64,000 nucleotides of DNA, taken from positions 1 to 64,000 of the forward strand of contig CAWJWP010000002.1 of NCBI GenBank assembly GCA_963846495.1, written 5' to 3'. This document shows positions 10,314-23,298 of the stretch, piece by piece (within the stretch, counting starts at the first letter, position 1; every line of letters starts with the position of its first letter). Source of the stretch: DASYQD01 sp963846495. Its GTDB lineage: Bacteria; Acidobacteriota; Thermoanaerobaculia; Multivoradales; JAIOJS01. The notes under the pieces are model-generated. The model did not search any database. It was not told the origin of the DNA and worked only from the letters and a program-made list of their open reading frames with translations. The translations under genes and the position numbers were made by a program.

Positions 10314-10342
10314 GTGATCGAAGCGACTAGCTACGAATGCGC

Positions 10343-10867
10343 TCAGGCGCCGACCAGCCAGTCAGCGAAGCGCTGCAGCGCGCTCACGTGCCGGCGATGC
10401 GCCTTCTCGACGCTGGCGCCGATGCTGCCGAGCTCGCTCGCGTGATCGGCGTGGCGCGACTCGACGTACTCGACCGGCTCGTGGAGGCTGCGCCTCACCG
10501 CGGCGACGTTCTCCCGGTGCGCCGAAGGCCGGCCGGCGAGGACGTTCTCGACGCCGCGAACGTGCCCCCTGTGCGCACGCTCGACCGAGCGCTCGGTGCG
10601 CGTGACGAAGCGCCGGTGCGCCTGGTGACGCTCCTGCACGAAGCGGTCGACCTTGCGGACTGGCGCCGGCGCGTGCTTCACGTGACTGTTGTGCGCCCGC
10701 TTGACGGCGTTCACGTGCCGCTGGTGCGCCGCGCGCACCTTCTGCTTGTGGCGCTCGTGAGCGGCGCGAAGGTCGTCCAACGGGCCAGCGCTGGCCGGCA
10801 CCGCCGTCGAGCCGGCCAACATCGCGAAGCTGAGCAGTATCGGGGCTATATGGCGATGTGACTTCAT
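10343..10867 (-). CDS. Secreted protein with periodic histidine motif, unknown function
   Basis: A 174-residue exported protein. It has a Sec signal peptide (ILLSFAMLAGSTAVPASAG), then an almost purely helical region in which His-x-x-His pairs recur about every 11 residues: AAHERHKQKV, AAHQRHVNAV, RAHNSHVKHA, ERAHRGHVRG, EKAHRRHVSAL. The spacing would place histidines along one face of a long helix. The ATG at 10867 has GAGGAG 6 nt upstream and the gene ends in a clear terminator, which supports this strand; the similar-length open frame on the plus strand has neither. Metal binding is a natural guess from the His periodicity but is not demonstrated. I do not recognise the family. Confidence 0.75.
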   Translation of the reverse strand: MKSHRHIAPILLSFAMLAGSTAVPASAGPLDDLRAAHERHKQKVRAAHQRHVNAVKRAHNSHVKHAPAPVRKVDRFVQERHQAHRRFVTRTERSVERAHRGHVRGVENVLAGRPSAHRENVAAVRRSLHEPVEYVESRHADHASELGSIGASVEKAHRRHVSALQRFADWLVGA

Positions 10868-11106
10868 GTTTGTCTCCTCTCGCGGCCGCTGCGAGTCCTC
10901 GATCCGGTAGCGGGCCTCCGTGCGCCCGCAACTAGGCCGCGTCGCTTAGGGAGTTGAGCAATCGGCATTCCAATTCGGCCAGAAAGGGCGCCAAAGAGGC
11001 GTAAACGAGAGGCCACGAGCACGAGTGAACGGCCTCATACGAGGTGCGTCAGACGGCCTTCTAGAGTGGCTTTCGACGTTCTAACGCGCTCGGCCTCGCG
11101 CCATCC

Positions 11107-13436
11107 ATGCGTCCAGCCCGCCCGAAGCTTCCGATGCTCGCCGCCTTCCTCGGCGCGGCCTGGCTCGCGGCTTTGCCGGCGAACGCGGACGGCCCGCCGA
11201 CGTTCGTGACCCCTTTCGACCAGATCCCGAACTTCGCGTTCAACCCGAGCATTCGCTCGGCGCAGAGCGGGGCTTGGACGAGCGCGTCCACCTGGGTGCC
11301 GGCGCGGCTGCCGGTGGCGGGCGACGTGGTGCTGGTGCGCCACGCCGTCGACTACGCGAGCCTGGCGGGGATCGCCACCGTCGTCGGCATCGACGCCGGC
11401 GGGCTGCTGCGCTTCTCGACCAGCCAGTCGACGCGGCTCGCGACCGGCGTGCTGTTGATCATGCCGGGCGGCGCCTTGGAGGTGGGGACGCCCGCCGCGC
11501 CGGTGTCGCCGGCGGTCACTGCCGAGCTGGTGATCCGCAACCTACCGCTCGACCTGGTCGGGGACCCGGGCCAGTTCGGTACCGGGCTGCTCTGCGTCGA
11601 CGGCCGCATCACCATGCACGGAGCGGTGAAGGCGCCGACCTTCGTGCGCCTCGCCACCGCGCCGGACGCGGGCGCGACGTCACTCGCGCTGGAGCAGGCG
11701 GTGAGCGGCTGGCGCGCGACGGATCGCGTCGTGCTGCCCGACTCGGCGCAGCGGCTGACTGAGCAGTCGGGCGTGCCGCACTCCTACCACGACGAGCTGC
11801 TGACCCTGCAGAGCATCTCGCCCGACGGGCTCATGCTCGGCGTCTCGCCGGCCCTCGGCTACGACCATCCCGGCACGACGGACGAGAACGGCGACGGCGT
11901 CGCCGACTACCGGCCGCACGTCGCCAACCTCGACCGCAACGTCGTCGTGCGCTCGGAGCTGCGCACCGGCACGCGCGGCCACGTCTTCCTCACCTACCGA
12001 TCGCAGGTCGACGTTCGCTACGCCGCTTTCGTCGACCTCGGCCGCACCACCTTCGAAGACCTCCATCCCGTCGACAACCGCGTCGGCAGGTATCCGCTCC
12101 ACCTCCACCACCTGATGGGCCCGTATCCGCCGGTCGACCCGCAGTACCAGTACCGCGTGGTCGGCAACGTGGTGCGCGACGACGGCGGCGCGCCGCCGCC
12201 GCAGAAGTGGGGGATCGCCGTCCACGACACTCACCACGGCCTGGTCGCCGACAACGTCGTCTACAACGTCGGCGGCGCCGCGTTCGTCACCGAGGACGGC
12301 TCGGAGAGCTTCAACCACCTCGACCACAACTTCGCCGCGCGCGTGCTCGGCAACGGCGGCCGCGCCGAGGTCGACGAGACCGGCCGCGGCGTGGCGCGCG
12401 AGGGAGTGGGATTCTGGTTCCGCGGCACCAACAACCGCATCACCCGCAACGTGGCGGCGAACATGATCGAGGGCCCGAACGACGTCGAGGCGGCGTACGG
12501 CTTCAAGCTCAACTACCCGGCCGAGCCATAAGGCGAGGACGGATGTCGCTAGGCAGAGGCCGGACCGTCGGCCTCTGCCATGCAACATGACCTTCCTCGG
12601 CGACGTGCGCGTGCCCAACTTCCGCGGCGCCGACACCTCCGCCGACGGCCAGTACACGCTGCGCGAAGGCAACGGCCTCGGCGTGCTCGAGTTCGCCGGC
12701 AACGAGACCTACGGCCAGATCCAGGGGCTGACCCTCTGGTGGCTGTGCACCGAGGACTTCGTGCCGGTGGCCGGCTGCCCCGAGTCGGTGCTGCGCGACA
12801 CGGTCATCTGGCACACCTCGCGCTACGCCTACTACGGCTACCCCGGCTACAACTACGTCTTCGACGGCACCAAGGTCTACGGCGATCCCGACGTCGCGAG
12901 CGGCAACAACTTCGAGTTCAAGAGCGTCTTCTGGTTCGGCGACTACGGCACGACCGACCTGCTGGTCACCAACTCCGCCTTCTACGACACCGCCGGCCTG
13001 CAGCACCCCTACTTCCGCGACGGCTCCATCCGCGTCGAGAACAACTTCCTGCGCACCCGCGGCGGCATCGTCCACAAGAAGAGCGCCGCGCCCGGCAGCT
13101 GCCCGAGCTGCGACCTGCCCGACGCCGACGTGATCGCGCACGACAACCACTTCGTCCCCGTCGCCGGCCAGCCGCTGCGCACCGTTAGCCTCGACGACGA
13201 CAGCACCGATCCCGACGAACCTCGACCGCCTCTTCGTCTGCCGCCACAACGGCCAGGCCGAGGACGACTTCGAGGTCTTCTTCCCGTCGCAAGGCAACGC
13301 CCCGTGCACCGACACGCGCCCCGACGTCGAGGGCTACGTCTGCGTCACGCCGGCGGTGCGAACGGCGTGCAACGTCCGCTTCCGCGACGGCTTCGAGAGC
13401 GGCGGCACCGCCAACTGGAACGGCAACGTGCCCTGA
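11107..13436 (+). CDS. Secreted G8-domain / CEMIP-like beta-helix protein (interrupted)
   Basis: Signal peptide (LAAFLGAAWLAALPANA), then a G8-type domain (SGAWTSASTWVPARLPVAGD), then right-handed beta-helix sequence with RYPLHLHHL and NNRITRNVAANMIEG, as in the CEMIP/TMEM2 hyaluronan-binding family. The frame stops at 12531 and resumes in another frame at 12587 with MTFLGDVRVPNFRGADTS; the intervening 73 bp looks inserted. A second shift near 13215 precedes a Cys-containing tail ending FRDGFESGGTANWNGNVP, a C-terminal motif seen on secreted proteins of related bacteria. Total about 775 residues. Carbohydrate binding or hydrolysis outside the cell is inferred from the family. The 3' end overlaps the convergent SEFIR gene. 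Confidence 0.75.
12514..12586. other. Apparent 73-bp insertion with hairpin inside the CEMIP-like gene
   Basis: The segment is flanked by CAAC on both sides (12510-12513 and 12583-12586), contains an in-frame stop (TAA at 12529-12531), and carries a perfect 11-bp-arm hairpin, GGCAGAGGCCG / CGGCCTCTGCC (12552-12562, 12569-12579). Its removal would join KLN directly to MTFLGDV in frame. No T-run follows the hairpin, so it is not a typical terminator. Confidence 0.45.
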
Positions 13437-16215
13437 GGGGCGCCGGTCAGGCGGGATCGTTGCCGCTCGAGCGGCCGCGCCGCGAGAGCCTCTTCGATGG
13501 CTCGCGCTCGATCGATCAGGGCGTCGGCTTCAGCTGAGCGGCCGGCAGCGCGAACGATCGAAGCGAGATTCTTCAGGTCGGTGACGACCTCCGGGTGCTC
13601 CGTACCGAAGCTCCGCTCGTCGATGGCAAGGGCGCGGCGCATCAAGGGCTCGGCTTCAGCGAGGCGATCGGTGTCGCGAAGGAGTATCGCGAGATTGTTG
13701 AGGTCGATGGCTACCCGCGGGTGATCGGGTCCCCAGCTGCGTTCGTCGATGGCGAGAGACCTGCGCATCAAGGGTTCGGCCTCGGCGAAGCGGTCGGTGG
13801 CCGTGAGCAGCGAGGCGAGATTGTTGAGTTGGTTCGCGACGTTCGGGTGATCGGGTCCTAAGCTACGTCTCGTCGATGGCGAGCGCTCTGCGCATCAAGG
13901 GCTCGGCCTCGGCGAGGCGGTTGGTGGCCTTGAGCAGCTGCGCGAGGTTGTTGAGACCGACGGCGACGTTCGGGTGATCGGGCCCCAAGCTCCGTTCGTC
14001 GATCGAGAGAGCCCTACGCATCAAGGGCTCAGCCTCGGCGAGGCGGTTGGTGTCCTGGAGCAACTGCGCGAGGTTGTTGAGGCTGGATGGCGACGTTCGG
14101 GTGATCGGGCCCCAAGCTACGTTCGTCGATGGCGAGTGCCCTGCGCATCAAGGGCTCGGCCTCGGCGAGGCGGTTGGTGTACTTGAGCAGCATCGCGAGG
14201 TTGTTGAGATCCGTCGGCGACCTCCGGGTGATCAGCACCGAAAGCACGTTCGTCGATCGTGAGAGCCCTGCGCATCAATGGTTCGGCCTCGGCGACGCGG
14301 TTGGTGTCCTTGAGCAGCGTCGCAAGATTGATTAAGCAGACAGCAACCCTCGGGTGATCGGGTCCGCTGCTTTGCTCGTCGATGGCGAGGGCTCTTCGTA
14401 TCAAAGGCTCGGCCTCGACTGATCGCGCCTTGGCCAATAACAACACGGCCAGCTGATTGAGCAGCCGTGAGAGTCGGCCCGTCGATGCCAGTCGCCGCGG
14501 CGTGCTCGACGACGGCACGGGCGTGGGGCGCCAGCGGGTCGAGGACCGGCCAACTTCGGACGTCTTGGGCATCACCGACGAAGGCGGAGTCGATCCAGGT
14601 GAGGGCGTCGACGAGCGGAGATGGAACCGCCTCGCCACTCGTCTGACCCGCATGCGCGTCACCTCCTGGACCAGACGGTGCACCGTGAAGGTGGGGTCGT
14701 CGCCGGAATCGGGTGACGAGCGAGTAGCTCTCGAGGTCGGCCAGGGCTTCGCGCGGGTCGAGCGTCGCGTCGGCCTCGACGGCCACGTCGAGCAGCGACT
14801 CCGGTATCGGTTCCGGGGCCAGCCAGGCGAGTCGTTGGAGCAGGCGCCGGCCTCCGTCCGTGAGCTGGTCGAAGGAGGTCTGCCAAGTGACCGCGAGACT
14901 CTTCGGGTACTGCATGGCGAGGTCGTCGTACCAGGAGAGCACCTTCTCGCGCTGCTCGTTCCACGCCTGGAGGTAGGCGGCGAAGGTGAGGCGCTGGTGA
15001 TTGACGTAGGCGCCGGCCTGCTCGAGCGCCAGGGCGAGGCGGCCCAGCTGGTCGGCAAGCGTGCGCGCGTTGGTCTCGTCATCGGCGGCCTTGCGCCGGC
15101 GTGCAGCCGTCCGCTCCAGGAGGAACTCCGTCGCGGCGTCGAGGTCGAGGACCGGGAGCGCCAGCGGCGCGAGGCCGCCGCTCCACTCGGAGATCCGGCC
15201 GGTGAGCAGCACGTGGCCGCCGCGGAGGTTGGCGAGGACGCGCTGCGCCGTCATCGCCGCCTCGCGGGAGTCGAGGTTGTCGAGGATGAGCAGCCAGCCG
15301 GGATGGCCGTTCAACCAGCGGAGCACCGCGGCCTGCCGCGCCTCCTCGTCGCGCTCCTCCTGCTCCGGCAGGTCGAGCGCCAACGGCCCCGCCAAGGCGG
15401 CGAGGTTGCGGCCCAGCGCTTCGGCGCTCTCCGCATCGACGAAGAAGACCGCCGAGTGATCCGCCGCGTAGCGCCAGCCGTACTCGACGGCGGCTCGCGT
15501 CTTGCCGACACCGCCTAGCCCGTGCAGCACGCGGACGACCAGAGGTTCGGCGCGTCCCGCCTCGGCCTGGAAGCTGGCCCGTAGCTCTTCGAGCAACGCG
15601 TCGCGGCCTTTGAAGAGGGCGCCGAGAGAAGAGTAGGGAAGTCGAACCAGCGGGTTGTCGTTCGGCTGGCGAGCTGCTGTGCCGCCAGCAGAGCCGAAGG
15701 TCAGCGGCTCCCCTCGTCTTCGCGCCCGCGGCCGCGGTGGTCCGACGGGGCCAGGCTCGACACCCGCCTGGCCCACGAGGAAGTCGTAGAGCGTCTCGTA
15801 GCTCTCCTCGGACGTCAGCGCGTAGATGCGTGTAGCGGCGGAACGGCTCGGGCACGTACGGCTCGTCGGCCGGATCCAGCAGCACGGGAACGAACTTGGT
15901 CGTGGCGCTGCGCGCGTCGTAGATCTCGTCGGTGATGAGGGCGCCTTCCCAGTCCGCACCCTTCCCGCGACCTGGCTCTTCTTTGCCGCGGAACCTGCGG
16001 TAGTAGGTCTCGGTGCAGACGACCAGCACGAGCTCGGCGGCGTCGAGCTGGTTGAGCATCCACCGCGGCCAACCCTCCTTCGGCGCGCCGGGGACGTACT
16101 GGTCGAGGACGGTCTCGATCCCGTCTTGACGCAGCCGCTCGGAGAGGCCGAGCACCCTCTGCGCGTGCTCGGGTGAGTCGTGGCTGTAGCTGATGAGGAC
16201 CAACCGCGAGCTCAT
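13334..16215 (-). CDS. SEFIR / NB-ARC / TPR protein, putative immune-type STAND NTPase (several frameshifts)
   Basis: About 960 residues. The N-terminal ~130 residues are a SEFIR domain (LVLISYSHDSPEHAQRV, DGIETVLDQYVPGAPKEGWP, VLVVCTETYYRRFRG). A STAND NTPase core follows with Walker A GLGGVGKTRAA, Walker B GWLLILDNLD, HVLLTGR and a GxP-like segment GRLALALEQAGAYV. The C-terminus is eight kinesin-light-chain-like TPRs of 42 residues (NLAMLLKDTNRLAEAEPLMR, RRALAIDERSLGPDHP). Known bacterial SEFIR and TIR-NTPase proteins act in anti-phage abortive infection; here that role is inferred. Starting at ATG 16215 gives a GGAGAAGG Shine-Dalgarno. Shifts occur near 15830, near 14700 and in at least three TPR units. 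The true stop could be near 13450 in another frame instead of 13334. No obvious partner gene adjoins it. Confidence 0.85.
13580..14450 (-). repeat. 126-bp tandem coding repeat (TPR array)
   Basis: The motif GCATCAAGGGCTCGG and variants starts at 13639, 13765, 13892, 14018, 14145 and 14272, with a variant at 14398. Intervals are 126, 127, 126, 127, 127 and 126 bp. The 42-codon period encodes the TPRs; each 127-bp interval marks one extra base that shifts the frame. Confidence 0.9.
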
Positions 16216-16450
16216 GCCCTTCTCCACACCTGGCCGATCAGACGAGCGCTCGACAACCGCGCCACCCGCGGTACCGGTAACACGAGAGCCGTGTTGGGGC
16301 GACCCACTCGCAGTCTAGCGCCCTCCCTCCACGCGCCGCCGTTGTCGAGCGGTAGGCGCCTCCCTCGACGCGCCGGACGCGCGTAAGCGGCTCGCTTGCC
16401 GCACCGCGGCTCGCCTTCGACGCGCTGCGGCTTGCGCCGCCGGGACAACG

Positions 16451-16503
16451 GCCCTATTCTCGAATACAAAGCAAGCGTTCGGTTTTTTTCCGAAGGAGCC
16501 CGA
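16451..16503 (+). promoter_or_regulatory. AT-rich leader upstream of the tetR-like gene
   Basis: The divergent SEFIR/tetR gap (16216-16503) is mostly GC-rich. Only 16451-16490 is AT-rich, with a run of seven T at 16483-16489 followed by the AAGGAG ribosome-binding site at 16493-16498. It is likely the promoter of the regulator gene. No operator palindrome is convincing. Confidence 0.35.
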
Positions 16504-17232
16504 ATGGCCCGCCAGCGTCAGGAAGAGAAGTCCGAGGCGTCGCAGAACGCCGTGCTCGACGCCGGGCTGGCGCTCTTCTCGACGCAGGGCTATCGCGCCA
16601 CCACGCTGCGCGAGATCGCCGCCAAGGCGGGGCTGTCGGTGGGGAACATCTACCACCACTTCCCCGACAAGCACGCCATCTACCAGCGGCTCATCGAGCG
16701 CTACTGGGAGCGGCTGCTCGACCCCGACCTGCCGCTCAACCGCCTGTTCGCGCGCGCGCAGTTCCCCGAGGACCTCGAGGAGATGGCCGGCCGCCATCGA
16801 GCAGGTGGTCGGCGACAACGCCGACCACATCCTGCTCATCTACGTCGACATCATCGAGTTCCAGGGCGAGCACATCCGCGCCTTCTACGAGGGCATGGCG
16901 AAGCGCTTCGCCGAGACCTACGGCCCGCGCTTCGCCGAGCGCCGCGCGGCGGGGGAGTTCGGCGACGCCGACCCGATGACGGCGGTGATGGTCGCCACCC
17001 GCTGGCTCTTCTACTTCTTCACCGTCGAGAAGTGCTTCGGCGTGCCGCTGCACCTCGGCATGACGAGCGGCCAGGCGACGACCGAGTTCATCCGCCTGCT
17101 GCGCTACGGCCTGTTGCGCGACCGGCCGCAGAACGGCGGGCGTCCACGATCTGCAGTGAAGCAAAGCAGTGCGGCGAAACCAGTGCGCGCGGCGCGAGCC
17201 CGCAAAGCAAAGGCAAACGAAGGAGGAGAGTC

Positions 17233-19571
<2,339 letters not shown>

Positions 19572-19586
19572 ACGGGTGTCTACCGA

Positions 19587-19601
19587 CTCGGTCGAACCGA
19601 G
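19587..19601 (+). terminator. Small hairpin after the TonB receptor gene
   Basis: CTCGGT (19587-19592) and ACCGAG (19596-19601) form a 6-bp stem with a 3-nt loop, 16 nt after the stop. There is no T-run, so a terminator role is weakly supported. Confidence 0.3.
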
Positions 19602-19620
19602 ACATGCGAGCTCAGTCCAC

Positions 19621-19727
19621 TGTCATTGCGAGGAGCGAAGCGACGAAGCAATCTCGATGCTTCACGGGCCACGATGGCGCGTGTGAGATCGAGATTGCCG
19701 CGGGCGCTGCGCGCCCTCGCAATGACA
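19621..19727. repeat. Inverted-repeat intergenic element (CATTGCGAGG family), copy 1
   Basis: 107 bp with perfect 13-bp terminal inverted repeats (TGTCATTGCGAGG at the left, its complement at 19715-19727) and a nested inner inverted repeat, CAATCTCGAT / ATCGAGATTG. The sequence family is widespread in bacterial intergenic regions and resembles a MITE or repetitive extragenic element. Copy 2 at 24326-24430 is in the same orientation. Confidence 0.9.
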
Positions 19728-19781
19728 GGGAGTTGTCCGGGCAGCATCCGTAGACCGCGGACGTGCTGGGATGATGCGCCG

Positions 19782-20581
19782 ATGATCGAGACCGGCCTGC
19801 AACGATCGCGTCGTCGTCGTCACCGGGGCCGCGGCCGGCATCGGCCGCGCCGTGGCCCGCCGCTTCGCTCGCGAAGGCGCGCGCGTCTCGGCCTGGGACG
19901 TGACGGAGGCGAGCGACCTCGTCGCCGAGCTCGCGGGGCTCGGCGAGGCGAGTGCGAGCGATGCAGCGAGCGCTTCGAGGCGCGGCGCGTCGACGTCACC
20001 GACGCGGCGGCGGTCGACGCGGCCGCCGCCGGCGTCGTCGAGCGCTTCGGCCGGCTCGACGTGCTGATCAACAACGCCGGCATCCTGCGCGACAAGCAGC
20101 TGGTGAAGTGGAAGGACGGCGCCGTCGCGTCGCTGATGGACGACGCCACCTTCGACGCGGTGATCGCCGTCAACTTGAAGGGCGTCTTCCTCTGCGCCCG
20201 CGCCGTCGTGCCGCACATGATCCGCGGCGGCGGCGGCGTCATCCTCAACGCGTCGTCGATCGTCGGGCTCTACGGCAACTTCGGGCAGACCAACTACGCC
20301 GCCACCAAGGCGGCGGTGATCAACATGACGAAGACCTGGGCGCGCGAGCTCGGCAAGTACAGATCCGCGTCAACGCGGTGGCGCCGGGCTTCGTCGCCAC
20401 CGAGATGGTGCAGGCGATGCCGGCGAAGGTGCTCGACGGCATGGTGGGGCAGACGCCGCTCGGGCGCATGGGCACGCCGGAGGAGCTCGCCGAGGCCTAC
20501 CTCTGGCTCGCCTCCGACGCCGCGAAGTTCGTGCACGGGGTGGTGCTGTCGGTCGACGGCGGGCTGGTGCTCGGCACGTGA
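19782..20581 (+). CDS. Short-chain dehydrogenase/reductase, FabG-like (frameshifts)
   Basis: NAD(P)-dependent oxidoreductase of the SDR family, about 265 residues. Motifs, once shifts are bridged, are VVVTGAAAGIGRAVARRFA (cofactor), LINNAGIL, catalytic Ser in ILNASSIVG, YAATKAAVINMTK (Tyr/Lys), VNAVAPGFVATEMV and a C-terminal SVDGGLVLG. Shifts occur near 19802, 19955 and 20360. It probably reduces or oxidises a 3-oxo/3-hydroxyacyl or hydroxyl group. Its stop overlaps the KAS start (TGATG), making it the first gene of a coupled four-gene operon. Confidence 0.85.
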
Positions 20582-21741
20582 TGGGCCGCTACGCGCAGAT
20601 CGTGGCGACCGGGCGCTACCTGCCCGAGATCGAGGTGACGAACGACGAGCTGCGGCGCCGGTTCGCGGCCGCGGCGCCCGACGCGATCGACAAGCTGGAG
20701 GCGGCGACCGGCATCCGCCGCCGTTGGTACGCGCCGCCGGACTGGGCGGCTTCCGACCTCGCGGTGCGCGCGGCGGCGCAGGCGCTGGCGCGCGCCGGGC
20801 GCCGGCCCGAGGACGTCGACCTCCTCATCGTCGGCACCGACTCGCCCGACTTCGTGACGCCGGCGACGTCGGTGGTGGTGCAGCACAAGCTCGGCGCCGC
20901 CGGCGCCGGCACCTTCGACGTCGGCTGCGCCTGCGCCTCGTTCCCCACCGGCCTCGCCACCGCGGCGGGGTGGATCGCGGCGAACCCGTCGCTGAAGAGC
21001 GTGCTCGTCGTCGGCGTCTACCTGATGCACAAGCTCGCCGACCCCGACGATCCGATGGTCTTCTTTTACGGCGACGGCGCTTGCGCAGCGCTGCTCGAGC
21101 CCGCGGACGAGCCCGGCTTCGTGGCGGCGGCGGCGCAGGCCGACGGCTCGTTCCACCGCTACTGGGGGATCTTCGCCGGCGCCACCGCCGAGCCGGCGAG
21201 CGAGGAGGCGGTGCGCGCCGGCCGCACCAAGGTGCGCTCGCTCGAGCGCTATCCCGCCGACGTGAACCACGAAGGCTGGCCGCGGCTGGTGCGGCAGCTG
21301 GCGAAGAACGGCGGCTTCGACGTCGCCGATCTCGACCACGTCGTCTTCACTCAGGTGCGCAGGAGCTCGATCGAGCTGGTGATGGGCGAGCTCGGGCTGC
21401 CGCTCGAGCGCGCGCCGATGGTGATGGAGGAGTGGGGGTACACGGGTCGGCGTGCGTCGGCATGGCGTTCGACGACGCGGTGCAGCGCGGCAGCGTGAAG
21501 GCCGGCGACCTCGTGGCGTTCGTCGGCTCGGGCGTGGGCTACAACCAGGCCGGCGCGGTGTTCCGCGTCGGCGAGCTGCCGCGCGATGGCGAGCTGACCG
21601 GGGTGTGCTACGACGACCGCGACGACGAACGTAGCCACCGCTACAGCGCCTGTCGCGGCACCGACCACGAGTGCGGCTACGGCCCCCGCTACGACAGACG
21701 CGACCGCGCCGGCGAACGCCTCGGGAGGCTCCGCGCAATGA
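20581..21741 (+). CDS. Ketoacyl-ACP synthase III-like thiolase-fold enzyme, atypical active site (frameshifts)
   Basis: Thiolase-fold condensing enzyme. The nucleophilic Cys is in DVGCACASFPTG. At the usual His position the sequence reads VVFTQVRRSSIE and at the usual Asn position EEWGYTGSACVGMAFDDAV, so the classical FabH His and Asn are absent. A related subfamily with TQ and YTGSA in these places exists, so function is probably altered, not lost. A missing G near 21445 breaks the frame; after it AFVGSGVGYNQAGAVFR continues. A further shift near 21625 would open an Ala/Thr/Pro-rich tail ending at the TGA 21739-21741, which overlaps the ligase ATG. The start may be GTG 20578 or ATG 20581. 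Confidence 0.8.
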
Positions 21742-23298
21742 TCGCCGGCGACGTGCTCGGCGAGCGGGCGCGGCTCACGCCCGACGCGCCGGCGCTGGTG
21801 GTGGTCGACCCGCCGCTGCGCCTCAGCTACGGCGAGCTCGACGAGCGGGCCACGCGCTGCGCGGCAGCCTGGTGCGCGCTCGGCTTGCGCAAGGGCGACC
21901 GCGTCGCCCTCCTCGCCCACAACCGCGTCGAATACCTGGACGCGTTCTTCGCCGCCGGCAAGAGCGGCGTCGTGCTGGTCACGCTCGGCACCCGCGCCAC
22001 GCCGCACGAGCTGGCGCCGGTGCTCGCCGACTGCGCGCCGCGCGTCGTCCTCTACGACGGCGCCTTCGCCTCGACGGTCGCCGCGCTGCGCGAGGGCGCC
22101 GACCCAGCGCAATCCAGTCGAGCGTTGGATCGCGCTCGACGAGCCGCTCGACCCGGCCGACGCGCGCTACGCCGACCTCGTCGCCGCCGCCGATCCCGCC
22201 GACGTTCGTGCGCGAGCGCTGCGAGCCCGAGGACCTCTGGTGCCTGCTCTACACCTCGGGCACCACCGGCCGTCCCAAGGGCGTGATGATCCCGCACCGG
22301 CAGGTGCTGTGGAACGGCTACAACTCGGTCTGCTGCTGGCAGCTGCGCAGCGACGACGTGGCGCCGATCTTCACGCCGCTCTACCACGCCGGCGGCCTGT
22401 TCGCGTTCCTGGTGCCGATCGTCACCATCGGCGGCCGCATCGTCCTCCACCGCGGCTTCGAACCCGTCGAGATCTGGCGCACCGTCGAGCGCGAGCGCTG
22501 CACGGTGGTGCTCGGCGTGCCGACGATCTGGAAGATGCTGCTGGAGGCGCTCGACACGCCCGAGCTCGCGGGCGTCGACCTCTCCTCGGTGCGCGCGCTC
22601 TTCAGCGGCGGCGCGCCGCTGCCCACCTGGCTCGCCGAGTCGTACCAGCGCCGCGGCCTCACCTTCAAGCAGGGCTTCGGCATGACCGAGGTGGGCGTCA
22701 ACTGCTTCGCCATGAGCGACGAGGCGTCGGTCGACGAAGCGCGGCTCGATCGGCGTGCCGATGATGCACACCGAGGTGCGGCTCGTCGACGCCGAGGGGC
22801 GCGACGTGCGCGCCGGGCGAGGTGGGGGAGATGTGGTTCCGCGGCCCGCACGTCTCGCTCGGCTACTGGAACCGTCCCGACGCCACCGCCGAGTCGCGCG
22901 CCGAGGGCGGCTGGTTCCGCTCCGGCGACCTGGCGCGGCGCGACGAGGACGGCTACCACTACGTCGCCGGCCGCGCCAAGGAGATGTTCATCAGCGGCGG
23001 CGTCAACGTCTACCCGGCCGAGATCGAGGCGGTGCTGCTGCAGCACCCCGGAGTGCGCGACGCGGCGGTGGTGGGGATCGAGGACGCGACCTGGGGCGAG
23101 GTGGGCGTCGCCTTCGTCGTCGAGCTGGCGGAGGAGAGCGCGTCCGCCGAGTCGGTGCTCGCCTTCCTGGGTGAGCGCCTGGGGCGCTACAAGCTGCCAC
23201 GGCAAGTCATCCACCTCGCCGAGCTGCCGCGCACCGCGTACGGCAAGGTGGTCAAGGGCGACCTCAAGGCGCGCTACCTGGCGGAGCGCGAAGCGTGA
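21738..23298 (+). CDS. AMP-dependent acyl-CoA synthetase/ligase (frameshifts)
   Basis: Class I adenylate-forming enzyme, about 520 residues, which activates a carboxylic acid to acyl-AMP and then acyl-CoA. Motifs: LYTSGTTGRPKGVMIPHRQ (P-loop), LFSGGAPLPTWL, QGFGMTEVG, SGDLARRDEDGYHYVAGRAK, FISGGVNVYPAEIE and the catalytic-lysine segment PRTAYGKVVKGDLK. Shifts near 22110, 22195, 22745 and 22815 split the frame. The ATG at 21738 has GGGAGG at 21723-21728 and overlaps the preceding stop (ATGA). Substrate unknown; fatty, bile-acid-like or aromatic acids are all possible. Confidence 0.88.

Noticed and set aside
10337..10861. Plus-strand open frame of the same size as the His-periodic gene
   Set aside because: No ribosome site or signal peptide, and the terminator at 10281-10313 fits only the minus-strand gene.
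12552..12579. Strong hairpin as a transcription terminator between two genes
   Set aside because: No T-run follows, and the two flanking frames are halves of one CEMIP-like protein.
13639..14410. Regular 126-bp repeats that could be taken for a CRISPR or satellite array
   Set aside because: Repeats are contiguous without unique spacers and encode 42-residue TPRs in phase.
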